This document shows positions 8,301 to 16,117 of a stretch of 54,638 nucleotides of DNA, one piece after another. Source of the DNA: Peptostreptococcus sp. D1. GTDB taxonomy: Bacteria; Bacillota; Clostridia; Peptostreptococcales; Peptostreptococcaceae. The DNA lies in contig NZ_FONP01000013.1 in NCBI RefSeq assembly GCF_900112955.1, forward strand, positions 1 to 54,638. Direction: 5' to 3'. Numbering within the stretch: the first letter of the stretch is position 1; each line of letters starts with the position of its first letter. A program made the translations under genes and the position numbers. The notes beneath the pieces are model-generated. The model searched no databases. It had not been told where the DNA came from and saw nothing but the letters and a program-made list of their open reading frames with translations.

Positions 8301-9680
8301 TTAGTTTTCGAATAATTTTTCACTAGATGTCAAGCTATATTTTCTTATAAAGCTTATAAAAAATATTGCTGTAATAGTTGTAGATGTCAAATCTGCAAAC
8401 GGTGCTGCATACAGTATTCCATTTAATCCCCAAAGCCTAGAGAAAATAATAATGCATGGTATAAGTACAAGAATCTGTCTTGTAAGAGTCAATATCATTG
8501 CTTTTGCAGGCTTTCCTATTGCTTGAAAAAAATTTGCGGCAATAATTTGGAATCCAGCCAAAAAAGTCATCTTAAACCAAGTTCTCATTGCATTTTCACC
8601 GAAATTTAATAGGTTAGAATCTTGGTTGAAGAGTGATACCATGAATTTCGGAAAAATCTGACCTACTAGAAAGCCTACAATCGAAATTATGGAAGCCACT
8701 TTTATTCCTAATAAAACAGCTTCCTTAACTCTGGTGTGTTGTCTTGCTCCATAGTTAAAGCTCACTATTGGCTGTAGTCCCTGATTAAGCCCTACAACTG
8801 GAAGTATTAATAGATTTTGAATGCTATTTACAATTCCCATGGCTGAAACTGCTATATCTCCACCGTATTTAAGCAACGAAGAGTTTAATATTGCGGATAA
8901 TAGTCCACCTGATAACTGAAGTAAAAATCCTGGTATACCCAGAGAAATTATTTCAATGGTAAGTTTAGTGTCTAGCTTCATATTTTTGAGTCTTATTCTA
9001 TGTGGGTTACTTTTTTTTAAGAAATGATATAATCCCCAAAGCGTTGAAACAAACATAGAGAAAATGGTTGCAAGTGCTGCACCAGTCATTCCCATTCTAA
9101 ATATGTAAATAAAAATTGGATCTAAAATTGTATTTATGATTGCACCTATTAGTATTGTAGTCATCGACAATTTTGGTTTTCCATCTGCTCTCAAAAAATT
9201 ATTCATACCCATTGTCAAAACTTGGAATAGTGCCCCCAAAAGGATTATTCTCAGATATTCTTCCGAGTATGGAAGCATTGCCTTGCTTGCTCCAAATGCG
9301 ATTAACAAATCCTTCAAAAATATTTCTCCGATTATAGTAATTGATAGTCCAAAGACTATCAAAAGTGTTGTAGCATTAGATATTGCTTTGTTTGCCCTTT
9401 CTATATCACCCTTGCCAAGGTTAATAGAGAATACAGTTGCACCGCCAACTCCGAATAATATTCCCACAGCCATAATTATTATCATTATGGGAAAGCAAAT
9501 TGTGATGGCAGCAAGCCCAATTGCACCCAGGTCTGGGCTATTACCGATAAATATTCTATCGACGATGTTGTACAACGCATTGATAGTCATTCCAATAATT
9601 GCCGGTACTGAAAACTGAAACAATAGCCTGGAAACTTTCTCCGTGCCAATTGGGTTCTCTTTTTGTATAGTACTTTCCAT
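8301..9680 (-). CDS. MATE family multidrug efflux protein
   Basis: A 459-residue membrane protein with about 12 hydrophobic segments in two pseudo-repeats. Family signatures are FQFSVPAIIGMTINALYNIVDRIFIG near the N-terminus, GAIGLA, GGATVFSINLGKG and LGINQ-like PVVGLNQGLQPIVSFNYGA in the second half. It is closest to MepA/NorM-type Na+- or H+-coupled drug exporters. AGAGGTG lies 6 bases before the ATG. The gene follows a marR regulator by 74 bases on the same strand, the standard arrangement for a repressor-controlled efflux pump. Confidence 0.92.
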   Translation of the reverse strand: MESTIQKENPIGTEKVSRLLFQFSVPAIIGMTINALYNIVDRIFIGNSPDLGAIGLAAITICFPIMIIIMAVGILFGVGGATVFSINLGKGDIERANKAISNATTLLIVFGLSITIIGEIFLKDLLIAFGASKAMLPYSEEYLRIILLGALFQVLTMGMNNFLRADGKPKLSMTTILIGAIINTILDPIFIYIFRMGMTGAALATIFSMFVSTLWGLYHFLKKSNPHRIRLKNMKLDTKLTIEIISLGIPGFLLQLSGGLLSAILNSSLLKYGGDIAVSAMGIVNSIQNLLILPVVGLNQGLQPIVSFNYGARQHTRVKEAVLLGIKVASIISIVGFLVGQIFPKFMVSLFNQDSNLLNFGENAMRTWFKMTFLAGFQIIAANFFQAIGKPAKAMILTLTRQILVLIPCIIIFSRLWGLNGILYAAPFADLTSTTITAIFFISFIRKYSLTSSEKLFEN

Positions 9681-9754
9681 TTTTTCACCTCTTAAATTTA
9701 TATTAATATTTTGTATTTGTAATAGTATTTTGCTAGCTGCGTGATAAATTGTTT

Positions 9755-10183
9755 TTATTCACTTTTACAGCTGTTCAGATTGTTCACCATTTTGTTTAAT
9801 ATCAAATATGCTATTTCTTTTTCGCTTTCATTCAAATCTGATGTTAAAATATCGTTCCAATTTTCCAAACGAGCTTTGATATCCTTTTCTATTGATTTAG
9901 ATTTTTCAGTCAAGAATATTCTATTTATTCTTTTATCATTATCGTCTTTCTTTTTTTTGATATATCCCTTATTAATAAGCGACTGAAGCGATCTTGTAGT
10001 AGAGGCTTTGTCAAGTAAAAGCTTTGATGATAAATATTCCTGAGATACACCATCTTCATTGAAAAGTGAAGAGAGAAATGGTTGCTCAGCTGCAGTGATA
10101 TTAAAGTCATCTAGAATTATGTTTTTGTAAATATTGCCTTTTCTATATAGGATAGAAATCAATCTTCCTAGATTGTTTATCAT
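9755..10183 (-). CDS. MarR-family transcriptional regulator
   Basis: A 142-residue winged-helix regulator. The DNA-binding region is around residues 45-95 (QEYLSSKLLLDKASTTRSLQSLINKGYI), followed by the wing KKKDDNDKRINRIFLTEK, whose DxR pattern is typical of MarR. GGAGG lies 6 bases before the ATG. It is co-directional with the downstream MATE pump and probably represses both through the palindrome over its own -35 box. The ligand is unknown. Confidence 0.9.
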   Translation of the reverse strand: MINNLGRLISILYRKGNIYKNIILDDFNITAAEQPFLSSLFNEDGVSQEYLSSKLLLDKASTTRSLQSLINKGYIKKKKDDNDKRINRIFLTEKSKSIEKDIKARLENWNDILTSDLNESEKEIAYLILNKMVNNLNSCKSE

Positions 10184-10278
10184 AGTTTTCCTCCGAATTT
10201 ATAGTTGATAATTTTATTGCTACGTTAAATATTGTGTTTTACATTAGTTACGGCGTTAATGTGCTTTTAAATTAATGG

Positions 10279-10328
10279 TTGATTAAACAACTATTTTTAA
10301 GTATATAACATTTTAGTTGACTAGTCAA
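10279..10328 (-). promoter_or_regulatory. marR-MATE promoter with two TTG-N6-CAA operators
   Basis: On the minus strand TTGACT (10328-10323) and TATACT (10305-10300) are separated by 17 bases. The -35 box lies in the perfect palindrome TTGACTAGTCAA at 10317-10328. A near-perfect copy, TTGATTAAACAA, lies at 10279-10290 around the expected start of transcription. Both fit a MarR-type autoregulatory operator. Confidence 0.75.
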
Positions 10329-10351
10329 TTAATTTTGATAAATAAATATTA

Positions 10352-10380
10352 TTCTATTTTTAAAAAAAGAATGGTATAAT
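10352..10380 (+). promoter_or_regulatory. Possible promoter of the PsiE-like gene
   Basis: -10 TATAAT at 10375-10380 is clear. The -35 candidate TTCTAT at 10352-10357 with a 17-base spacer is weak. Confidence 0.4.
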
Positions 10381-10500
10381 AGAAAAGTAAAATTATTGTT
10401 GTTTGTTAGTTTGATAGTTTATCAGAAATTGTTAAATAAATATTATATAATTTTGAATAACAGAATATGAATTTGCTATAAGGGAAGGGTAATAGGATTG

Positions 10501-10941
10501 ATGGATAACAAGAAAAAAAGAAGGTTTATTTTGAAAACGTCATATTTTTTGGAGGTGTTGCTGTCTCTAGTAATTTTAGTTGCAGTTACTTTAGGTATTT
10601 TTGATACATTGAGAATAATTTATACGACTTATATTGTAAATTTTAATCAGCCAATAGATTATGAGCAGATTAACGGTATTTTTGCTCAGATATTGCTGTT
10701 GGTAATCGGTGTTGAAATAGCAGTTATGTTGACGCTAAGAAAGCAAACTGCACTATTAGAAGTGCTTTTGTATGGTATTGCTAGAAAGATGCTGTTAGTT
10801 CCAAAAGGAAGTGGCATTTCAGAGATTTTTATTGGCGTGATAGCAATAGCCGGACTTTTCGTGATTAGAAAATATTTATTGGATAATAAGCATTATGAGG
10901 AAGAAGTAAAGGAAGATCCGCATCCAGAGCATTTGATATAG
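10501..10941 (+). CDS. PsiE-like membrane protein
   Basis: A 146-residue protein with four hydrophobic segments. A basic N-terminus (DNKKKRRF) precedes the first segment; the middle carries LEVLLYGIARKMLL, typical of the phosphate-starvation-inducible PsiE-type family, and the C-terminus is acidic. Its biochemical role is unknown. ATG at 10501 is preferred over the adjacent TTG at 10498, with AAGGG about 11 bases upstream. It is transcribed alone, divergent from marR, and followed by a strong terminator. Confidence 0.7.
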   Translation: MDNKKKRRFILKTSYFLEVLLSLVILVAVTLGIFDTLRIIYTTYIVNFNQPIDYEQINGIFAQILLLVIGVEIAVMLTLRKQTALLEVLLYGIARKMLLVPKGSGISEIFIGVIAIAGLFVIRKYLLDNKHYEEEVKEDPHPEHLI

Positions 10942-11042
10942 CTTGATAATAAAGGTTGCCATATTATGATGAAGCTTTTATGATTGTTGTGGATATTATG
11001 TGGTTAATATATAGTTTGTACAGCATTAAATTATACATTGTC

Positions 11043-11082
11043 AAAAAATACGTAAAAGCATTTTTGCTTTTACGTATTTTTA
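11043..11082. terminator. Bidirectional terminator
   Basis: A perfect 17-bp stem (11044-11060 with 11065-11081) closed by a TTTT loop, with A and T runs on both sides. It separates the convergent PsiE-like and bioY genes. Confidence 0.92.
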
Positions 11083-11104
11083 TCTTAATATATTAAAATA
11101 AGGC

Positions 11105-11656
11105 TTATAATAACATTTTTTTTGAAAGCTTTTTTGCTGTAACAGCACTTACAAAGCAACTCACAATATCCTTTACCACAACGACTGGAAATAAGCTTGC
11201 AACGCAGACCCAGTATGGTGTTGGTGTTTTTGCTACAAAGTTTAGTATAAAAAAAGTATAAAGTGTACCCAATAGGTAAGTAATAAACATTCCAATCAAG
11301 CATATTACAAATAGCTTTGGAGTTGAATCTGTTCCGACCTTTTTTCTCATAAGACCAACTATAAATGACGTTATTGCGAATGATATCAAATATCCAAAAG
11401 TTGGCTTAAGTAGATACGCTGGTCCACCGCCTTCAGAGAATATAGGAAACCCAATTAGACCTATTACCAAATACAGAATACATGATAGTGCTCCAAATTT
11501 TGGTCTAAGTATTAGTCCAGATAGAAGAACAAATATAAACTGCATTGTAAATACCGTAATTGGAAGTGGTATCCTAATAAAAGCCCCTATGGCAATAAGT
11601 GCTGTAAAAAAAGCACAAAGTATTATATTTCTAGTTTTTTGAGAATTAGTATTCAA
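11105..11656 (-). CDS. bioY: Biotin ECF transporter S component BioY
   Basis: A 183-residue membrane protein with six hydrophobic segments. Family signatures are IRIPLPITVFTMQFIFVLLSGLILRPKFG, LYLVIGLIGFPIFSEGGGPAYLLKPTFGYLI and a late VKDIVSC. It captures biotin and works alone or with a shared energising module, which is not in the window. The TTG at 11656 has AGGGGG 6 bases upstream, and no ATG fits. The BirA-type operator over its promoter supports biotin-controlled expression. Confidence 0.93.
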   Translation of the reverse strand: MNTNSQKTRNIILCAFFTALIAIGAFIRIPLPITVFTMQFIFVLLSGLILRPKFGALSCILYLVIGLIGFPIFSEGGGPAYLLKPTFGYLISFAITSFIVGLMRKKVGTDSTPKLFVICLIGMFITYLLGTLYTFFILNFVAKTPTPYWVCVASLFPVVVVKDIVSCFVSAVTAKKLSKKMLL

Positions 11657-11691
11657 TGTATACCCCCTAAATTAATTAATTTTACTTAAAG

Positions 11692-11743
11692 AGTATATCA
11701 CAAAAAGCCCTTATTGTAAACTATAAAAAAATGAGGTTTACAA
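11692..11743 (-). promoter_or_regulatory. bioY promoter with BirA-type operator
   Basis: TTGTAAAC (11714-11721) and GTTTACAA (11736-11743) form an inverted repeat with a 14-base gap, the pattern of Firmicute BirA sites. On the minus strand the proximal arm supplies -35 TTTACA (11720-11715), and TATACT at 11697-11692 is the -10, with a 17-base spacer. Biotin-bound BirA would therefore cover the -35 box. Confidence 0.85.
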
Positions 11744-11753
11744 TAAAGGCTTT
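11701..11753 (-). terminator. Hairpin terminator of tdh-aroF overlapping the bioY operator
   Basis: The inverted repeat extends to 18 bases per arm (11704-11721 and 11736-11753) with one mismatch. On the minus strand it ends in GGGC followed by five T. It lies downstream of the DAHP synthase gene, so it can terminate that operon while its inner arms act as the BirA site. Confidence 0.65.
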
Positions 11754-11800
11754 AATAATTTTTTATGTGATTGAATCAACGTCATATTTTTGAATAATAC

Positions 11801-12622
11801 TTAAAGAATTGACCTATTATAACAGGCTTTTATTTCTAATGATATTTTTACGACATCGTTAAATTCGTATGGTGTGATAGATTGTTTTCCGTCAGATAGT
11901 GCGTTTTGAGGATTATTGTGAACCTCAATCATTATCCCATCAGCACCAGCCGCAATTCCTGCCATGGACATTGGTTTAACAAGACTCGCTATTCCAGTTG
12001 CATGGCTAGGATCGACGATAATCGGAAGATGTGATATTTCTTTTAACATGGCAACTGCAGAAAGATCAAGTGTATTTCTTGTGGCGTGCTCGAAAGTTCT
12101 TATACCTCTTTCGCAAAGGATAATATTGTCATTTCCACTGCTCATCAAATATTCAACACTGGACAATAATTCTTCAATAGTATTGGCAAATCCTCTTTTT
12201 AACAAGATGGTTTTTTTTACTTTTCCAAGTTCTCTCAACAGTTCAAAGTTTTGCATATTTCTTGCACCAACCTGTAGAATATCGATGTCATCAAAAAAAT
12301 CCAGATGATTAACACTCACTATTTCAGAGACAATGGGTAAATTCGTTTCTTTTTTCGCAATGCTAAGAAGCTTCAAACCATCCTCATTTAACCCTTGAAA
12401 ATCATAAGGTGAAGTTCTAGGCTTATAGGCACCTCCTCGAAGTATTGCGGCACCACTTTTTTTTACTGCCTTTGCAATGTCGACTATTTGTTCCTCAGAT
12501 TCGACCGAGCATGGTCCGGCAATAATAGTCAAATGCTTTCCACCTATAGTTGTATTATTTACTTTTATTATCGTATCTTTTAAATGATTTTTCCTACTGG
12601 ATTTTTGTAGGTTTTCAAACAT
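11801..12622 (-). CDS. aroF: 3-deoxy-7-phosphoheptulonate synthase
   Basis: A 273-residue type I-beta DAHP synthase, the first shikimate-pathway enzyme, condensing phosphoenolpyruvate with erythrose-4-phosphate. Motifs are IIAGPCSVESEEQI, ILRGGAYKPRTSPYDFQG, the PEP/metal site CERGIRTFE and PIIVDPSHATG. It lacks both the N-terminal ferredoxin-like/ACT extension and the chorismate mutase domain found in some relatives, so it may be insensitive to that kind of feedback. KDO8P synthase is related, but motif detail favours DAHP synthase. It begins 9 bases after the threonine dehydrogenase gene, sharing its promoter. Confidence 0.9.
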   Translation of the reverse strand: MFENLQKSSRKNHLKDTIIKVNNTTIGGKHLTIIAGPCSVESEEQIVDIAKAVKKSGAAILRGGAYKPRTSPYDFQGLNEDGLKLLSIAKKETNLPIVSEIVSVNHLDFFDDIDILQVGARNMQNFELLRELGKVKKTILLKRGFANTIEELLSSVEYLMSSGNDNIILCERGIRTFEHATRNTLDLSAVAMLKEISHLPIIVDPSHATGIASLVKPMSMAGIAAGADGIMIEVHNNPQNALSDGKQSITPYEFNDVVKISLEIKACYNRSIL

Positions 12623-12631
12623 ACTTTCCTC

Positions 12632-13570
12632 CTATTTGCTTTTTAAATGACGAAGCATATCATCAGTCATTTTGTTTAAATCAAATTTTGGATTGAATCC
12701 CCATTGCTCTCTCGCCGCACTAACATCAAGTTTGTTTGGCCAACTGTCTGCAATCGCCTGTCTTATTGGATCAACATTATAATCCATTGTGAACTCAGGG
12801 ATAATTCTTTGGATGCTTTTTTTTATATCCTCTGGCTCGAAGCTCATTGCAGAGACATTGAAAGCATTTCTGTCAATAAGTCTTCTGGAGTCAGCCTCCA
12901 TCAGTTTAATAATACAGTCAACAGCGTCAGGCATATACATCATGTCCATATATGTTCCTTCTGCGATGAAAGAGGAATAGTGACCGGATTTTAAAGCTTC
13001 ATAGTAAATATGGACCGCATAGTCAGTTGTACCTCCACCTGGCAAAGCCTTGTATGAAATTAATCCGGGAAATCTGACTCCTCTAGTGTCAATACCATAT
13101 TTGGAATGATAGTAGTCACACAGCAACTCACCACTCACCTTGCTTATACCATATGCCGTAGTAGGTCTTTGGATTGTAATCTGAGGTGTGTTGTCTTTTT
13201 GAGTGCTTGGACCAAATGCACCGATTGAACTAGGTACGAACAGCAAGCAGTTCAATTCTCTTGAAATTTCTAATGCGTTATATAGCCCATTTACATTAAT
13301 GTCCCAAAGTAGATTCGGATTCTGTTCACCTACAGCTGATAATACTGCTGCCAAGTGAATAATGGTGTCGACCTCGTATTTTTTAGCCAATTCATAAAAG
13401 CCCTTGGAGTCTCTGCAATCTAGTTTATGGAAAATACAATTATCTGTAATACCAGACTTGTTGTTTCTGGCTGAAGATATTACATTTTCCTCACCATATA
13501 TTTTTCTCAATTCATAACATAAATCTGTTCCTATTTGACCGGTTGCTCCTGTAACTAATATTCGTTTCAT
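12632..13570 (-). CDS. L-threonine 3-dehydrogenase, SDR (epimerase-like) type
   Basis: A 312-residue extended short-chain dehydrogenase. NAD-binding VTGATGQIGTDL is at residues 5-17, catalytic PSSIGAFGP and YGISK (Tyr-x-x-x-Lys) follow, and GLISYKALPGGGTTDYAVHIYYEAL is the hallmark of the short-chain threonine dehydrogenases. It oxidises L-threonine to 2-amino-3-oxobutyrate. The usual partner, glycine C-acetyltransferase, is not adjacent; instead a DAHP synthase follows. AAAGGA lies 8 bases before the ATG. A generic UDP-sugar epimerase is the alternative but less likely given the GGGTTDYA motif. Confidence 0.85.
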   Translation of the reverse strand: MKRILVTGATGQIGTDLCYELRKIYGEENVISSARNNKSGITDNCIFHKLDCRDSKGFYELAKKYEVDTIIHLAAVLSAVGEQNPNLLWDINVNGLYNALEISRELNCLLFVPSSIGAFGPSTQKDNTPQITIQRPTTAYGISKVSGELLCDYYHSKYGIDTRGVRFPGLISYKALPGGGTTDYAVHIYYEALKSGHYSSFIAEGTYMDMMYMPDAVDCIIKLMEADSRRLIDRNAFNVSAMSFEPEDIKKSIQRIIPEFTMDYNVDPIRQAIADSWPNKLDVSAAREQWGFNPKFDLNKMTDDMLRHLKSK

Positions 13571-13861
13571 ATTGATATCCTTTCAGTGTCAATTAAAAAA
13601 GCTGATAAATTTTTTATTGAAATCTATGTAAACTGTGGATGACAGCTTTTATAGAAGTATTTATTTTACCCATAATAAAAGTATATACTATTACACTTGT
13701 TACGTAAATAATAATGTATATATATTCAAAAGATTATGAGGTGAACTGTAGAAAAAATGATTTAACAAATTAAATGTGTTTAATAATTACATATAAAATA
13801 TCAATATTATTGACGAAAACTATACAAATTATCTATTGAATTTTAAATTTTGTTTCATTGA
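13571..13861. other. Divergent intergenic region tdh / ahpD-like
   Basis: No gene is seen. On the minus strand the tdh leader holds an 8-bp stem (AAAAGCTG at 13650-13643, CAGCTTTT at 13604-13597) followed by a T run, which could act as a leader terminator, although its 38-base loop makes it weak. The rest is AT-rich with no clear minus-strand promoter. Confidence 0.4.
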
Positions 13862-13890
13862 TTGACATATTCATTTATTAACCATAATAT
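13862..13890 (+). promoter_or_regulatory. Promoter of the AhpD-like/ArsS-like operon
   Basis: -35 TTGACA at 13862-13867 and -10 TAATAT at 13885-13890 with a 17-base spacer, about 32 bases before the ATG. Confidence 0.7.
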
Positions 13891-13921
13891 ATATTTAAGA
13901 GATGAAAAAGAGGAGGTAATT

Positions 13922-14263
13922 ATGAATAATTATTTTGAAAAAGAGGATTTGAACAAATTTGGTTCAGGTATAATTGGAGAAGATGCAAGCTTGTTATGGA
14001 ATAAATTCATCGAATATTATGGTGAAGTCTTTGCAGAAGGGGCATTAACAGGTAGAGAAAAAGCATTGATTGCTTTGGCTGTGGCACATACAGTGCAGTG
14101 TCCGTATTGCATTGATTCGTACACTCATACAGCTTTAAATTTTGGTTGTGATCAGGATCAAATAATGGAAGCAATTCATGTAGCTGCTGCAATAAAAGCT
14201 GGTGCAACATTGGCTTTTGGAGTACAGAGTAAAAATATTTCTGATAAGTTGACGATAAAGTAG
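13922..14263 (+). CDS. AhpD-like carboxymuconolactone decarboxylase-family protein (ArsS partner)
   Basis: A 113-residue AhpD/CMD-fold protein. The redox motif is CPYC at residues 60-63, with His69 six residues later, as in AhpD peroxidases. GREKALIALAVAHTVQCPYCIDS and EAIHVAAAIKAGATLAFG are typical. Such small proteins regularly pair with ArsS radical SAM enzymes and are described as peroxidase-like partners in arsenosugar biosynthesis. Some relatives have selenocysteine at the redox site; this one has cysteine. ATG at 13922 follows AGGAGGT by 5 bases; an upstream in-frame ATG at 13862 lies in the promoter and is rejected. The radical SAM gene starts 16 bases downstream. Confidence 0.85.
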   Translation: MNNYFEKEDLNKFGSGIIGEDASLLWNKFIEYYGEVFAEGALTGREKALIALAVAHTVQCPYCIDSYTHTALNFGCDQDQIMEAIHVAAAIKAGATLAFGVQSKNISDKLTIK

Positions 14264-14279
14264 ATATGGAGATGGTGTT

Positions 14280-15260
14280 ATGAAGATTGATGAATTAGAA
14301 AAAATGATAGATATTCCCAGCTTTGATGATATGGTAGACGATAAATCTCATTTAAGAACATTGCCAAGACTTTCCGTACTTCAAATAAATGTTGGTAGAC
14401 TTTGTAATTTGGAGTGTAAACACTGTCATGTCAGTGCAGGTCCAACGAGAAAAGAAATTATGAGTAAGGAGGTTCTTGAAGCTTGTTTAAAGGTTTTTAA
14501 AAAGCATGGATTTGATACTATAGATATAACGGGTGGAGCTCCAGAAATGAATCCCAGCTTTGAATGGTTTTTAAAAGAAAGTTCAAAGCTAGCTGATAGG
14601 GTCATTGTTAGGAGTAATCTAGTTATATTGTTGTCAGATAAATACAAGCATTTGATTGATGTGTATAAGGAAAATAAGGTAAACATTGTCTGTTCAATAC
14701 CTTTTTACACAAAAAGGAACACTGACAATCAAAGGGGAGACGGTGTGTTTGAAAAATCCATCGAAGTCCTAAGGTTATTAAACGGAGTTGGTTATGGAAT
14801 TGATCCAGAGCTTTCACTAGATATTGTGTACAATCCTAATGGTGCGTTTTTGCCACCATCTCAGGATTCAATGCAGTCATTATATAAGGAAAAGCTGTAT
14901 TCACAATTTGGAGTAGTTTTTAATAGCTTATATACTATTACAAACAATCCAATTGGAAGATTTGGTGATTTTTTGCATGAGAATGGTCTGCTAGATGAAT
15001 ATATGTCGGTTTTATTTGGCTCATTTAATCAAAAGACAGTGGAGAATATGATGTGCAGAAATCAAATTTCTGTATCTTGGGATGGAAGCCTGTATGACTG
15101 TGATTTCAATCAAGCTGTTGATATGAAAATAGAGGGTAGTATTAGTATATTTGATTTGGAAAACGGAGAATTAAATACTAGAAGGATAGTTACAGGTAAA
15201 CATTGCTATGGTTGTACTGCAGGAGCAGGGTCAAGCTGTGGAGGAGCAACCTCTGAATAA
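14280..15260 (+). CDS. ArsS-like radical SAM protein
   Basis: A 326-residue radical SAM enzyme. Cys42, Cys46 and Cys49 in LCNLECKHCH form the CxxxCxxC site for the SAM-bound [4Fe-4S] cluster. The C-terminal domain is Cys-rich and ends in HCYGCTAGAGSSCGGATSE, close to the ArsS family, whose members are annotated in arsenosugar biosynthesis and sometimes contain selenocysteine. No in-frame TGA occurs here. The family installs a 5'-deoxyadenosyl-type sugar on arsenic compounds in the proposed pathway; the actual reaction in this anaerobe is unknown because no arsenite methyltransferase or ars gene is nearby. It forms a two-gene operon with the AhpD-like protein. Confidence 0.85.
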   Translation: MKIDELEKMIDIPSFDDMVDDKSHLRTLPRLSVLQINVGRLCNLECKHCHVSAGPTRKEIMSKEVLEACLKVFKKHGFDTIDITGGAPEMNPSFEWFLKESSKLADRVIVRSNLVILLSDKYKHLIDVYKENKVNIVCSIPFYTKRNTDNQRGDGVFEKSIEVLRLLNGVGYGIDPELSLDIVYNPNGAFLPPSQDSMQSLYKEKLYSQFGVVFNSLYTITNNPIGRFGDFLHENGLLDEYMSVLFGSFNQKTVENMMCRNQISVSWDGSLYDCDFNQAVDMKIEGSISIFDLENGELNTRRIVTGKHCYGCTAGAGSSCGGATSE

Positions 15261-15290
15261 TAGTATGTATATATAAAATGTACGTAAAAT

Positions 15291-15330
15291 AAAACTCACA
15301 TATTCAATTTTATTGAGTATGTGAGTTTTT
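15291..15330. terminator. Bidirectional terminator after the ArsS-like gene
   Basis: Stem AAAACTCACATA at 15291-15302 pairs with TATGTGAGTTTT at 15318-15329; a CAAT/ATTG pair extends it into the loop. It lies between convergent genes. Confidence 0.85.
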
Positions 15331-15379
15331 TATGTTTTTTCTATTAATCAAATTTATAAGTATATTTTTTAATGCAAAA

Positions 15380-15805
15380 CTACAAATCTTTTACTATGTC
15401 GATTACATCCAACACTAATTGTGGACAGACAGTGAACATCAAATTTTTCTCCTCTATGATTTTTGATTCTTCTGGAATAGTGAGATTGTAGCCTAATATT
15501 CCCGCACAGGTATGTGATTGGTGTAGTTGGTTGAATTTTTCTTTGTACTGAAAAATTTTTGAAATCATTTGACCCTTTGTTTCCATATCTCCAGGCTTTG
15601 AATGCCCATATTTAAATCCAAGTGCAATTAGACCACCAACATAAGAGCCACAGATATCCGCCTCAAATATTCCACCGCCAAAGGGAGCAGCACTTTTTAG
15701 AGCTAATTCCTTGTCAAGTCCAAGCTCTTCTGCGATTGCTAATGCTACGACTTGGCCACAATCCAAACCTTCTTTGAACATTTCAATCACTTGTTCTTTG
15801 TTCAT
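15380..15805 (-). CDS. C_GCAxxG_C_C family redox protein
   Basis: A 141-residue protein of the small C-GCAxxG-C-C family. The spaced cysteines are in LDCGQVVALA, PFGGGIFEADICGSYVGG, SHTCAGILGYNL and FTVCPQLV, in the family order. These proteins are thought to bind a cofactor or cluster through the conserved cysteines and occur widely in anaerobes; the activity is unproven. It has GGAGG about 8 bases before the ATG. It faces the ArsS-like operon across a shared terminator, and a link to it is only a guess. Confidence 0.82.
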   Translation of the reverse strand: MNKEQVIEMFKEGLDCGQVVALAIAEELGLDKELALKSAAPFGGGIFEADICGSYVGGLIALGFKYGHSKPGDMETKGQMISKIFQYKEKFNQLHQSHTCAGILGYNLTIPEESKIIEEKNLMFTVCPQLVLDVIDIVKDL

Positions 15806-16004
15806 AATTATCGTTCCTCCATCTTTATATTATTTGATATCATCGATTCTTAATGATATTTTAAGCTTATTCAAGTATCATGCTTATACAAGCAAGTCTA
15901 TATTATACAATAATAGTGATGTTTAAAATAACTCATTATTTAAACTACAAATATTTCATATAGAATGCAACTGATTTTTTAAAACAAAATTATTACAAAA
16001 GCTG
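15806..16004. other. Intergenic region with 17-bp spaced direct repeats
   Basis: No gene. GCTTATTCAAG at 15865-15875 and GCTTATACAAG at 15882-15892 are direct repeats 17 bases apart, in the expected promoter region of the C_GCAxxG_C_C gene. A minus-strand TATAAT lies at 15907-15902 with no good -35. Confidence 0.4.
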
Positions 16005-16033
16005 TTGAAAATAAAATCGAAAAAGTGTATACT
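16005..16033 (+). promoter_or_regulatory. Promoter of the DUF5685-like gene
   Basis: -35 TTGAAA at 16005-16010 and -10 TATACT at 16028-16033 with a 17-base spacer, giving a leader of about 80 bases. Confidence 0.65.
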
Positions 16034-16117
16034 CAATATTTATATTTTCTATAATGATATTATATAAAAAAACAGTTGTGTTGTCCAATAGAAACTAAAA
16101 ATGTAAAAGAGGTAAAA

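Noticed and set aside
9136-9618. Long plus-strand frame inside the MATE gene
   Set aside because: It is antisense to a clearly conserved gene and its translation has no recognisable features. Other long antisense frames were dropped for the same reason.
12632-13570. UDP-glucose 4-epimerase
   Set aside because: The GGGTTDYAVHIYYEAL segment and lack of sugar-nucleotide genes nearby favour SDR-type threonine dehydrogenase.
14280-15260. Selenocysteine in the ArsS-like enzyme
   Set aside because: The frame is continuous with Cys codons throughout and ends with TAA; there is no in-frame TGA.
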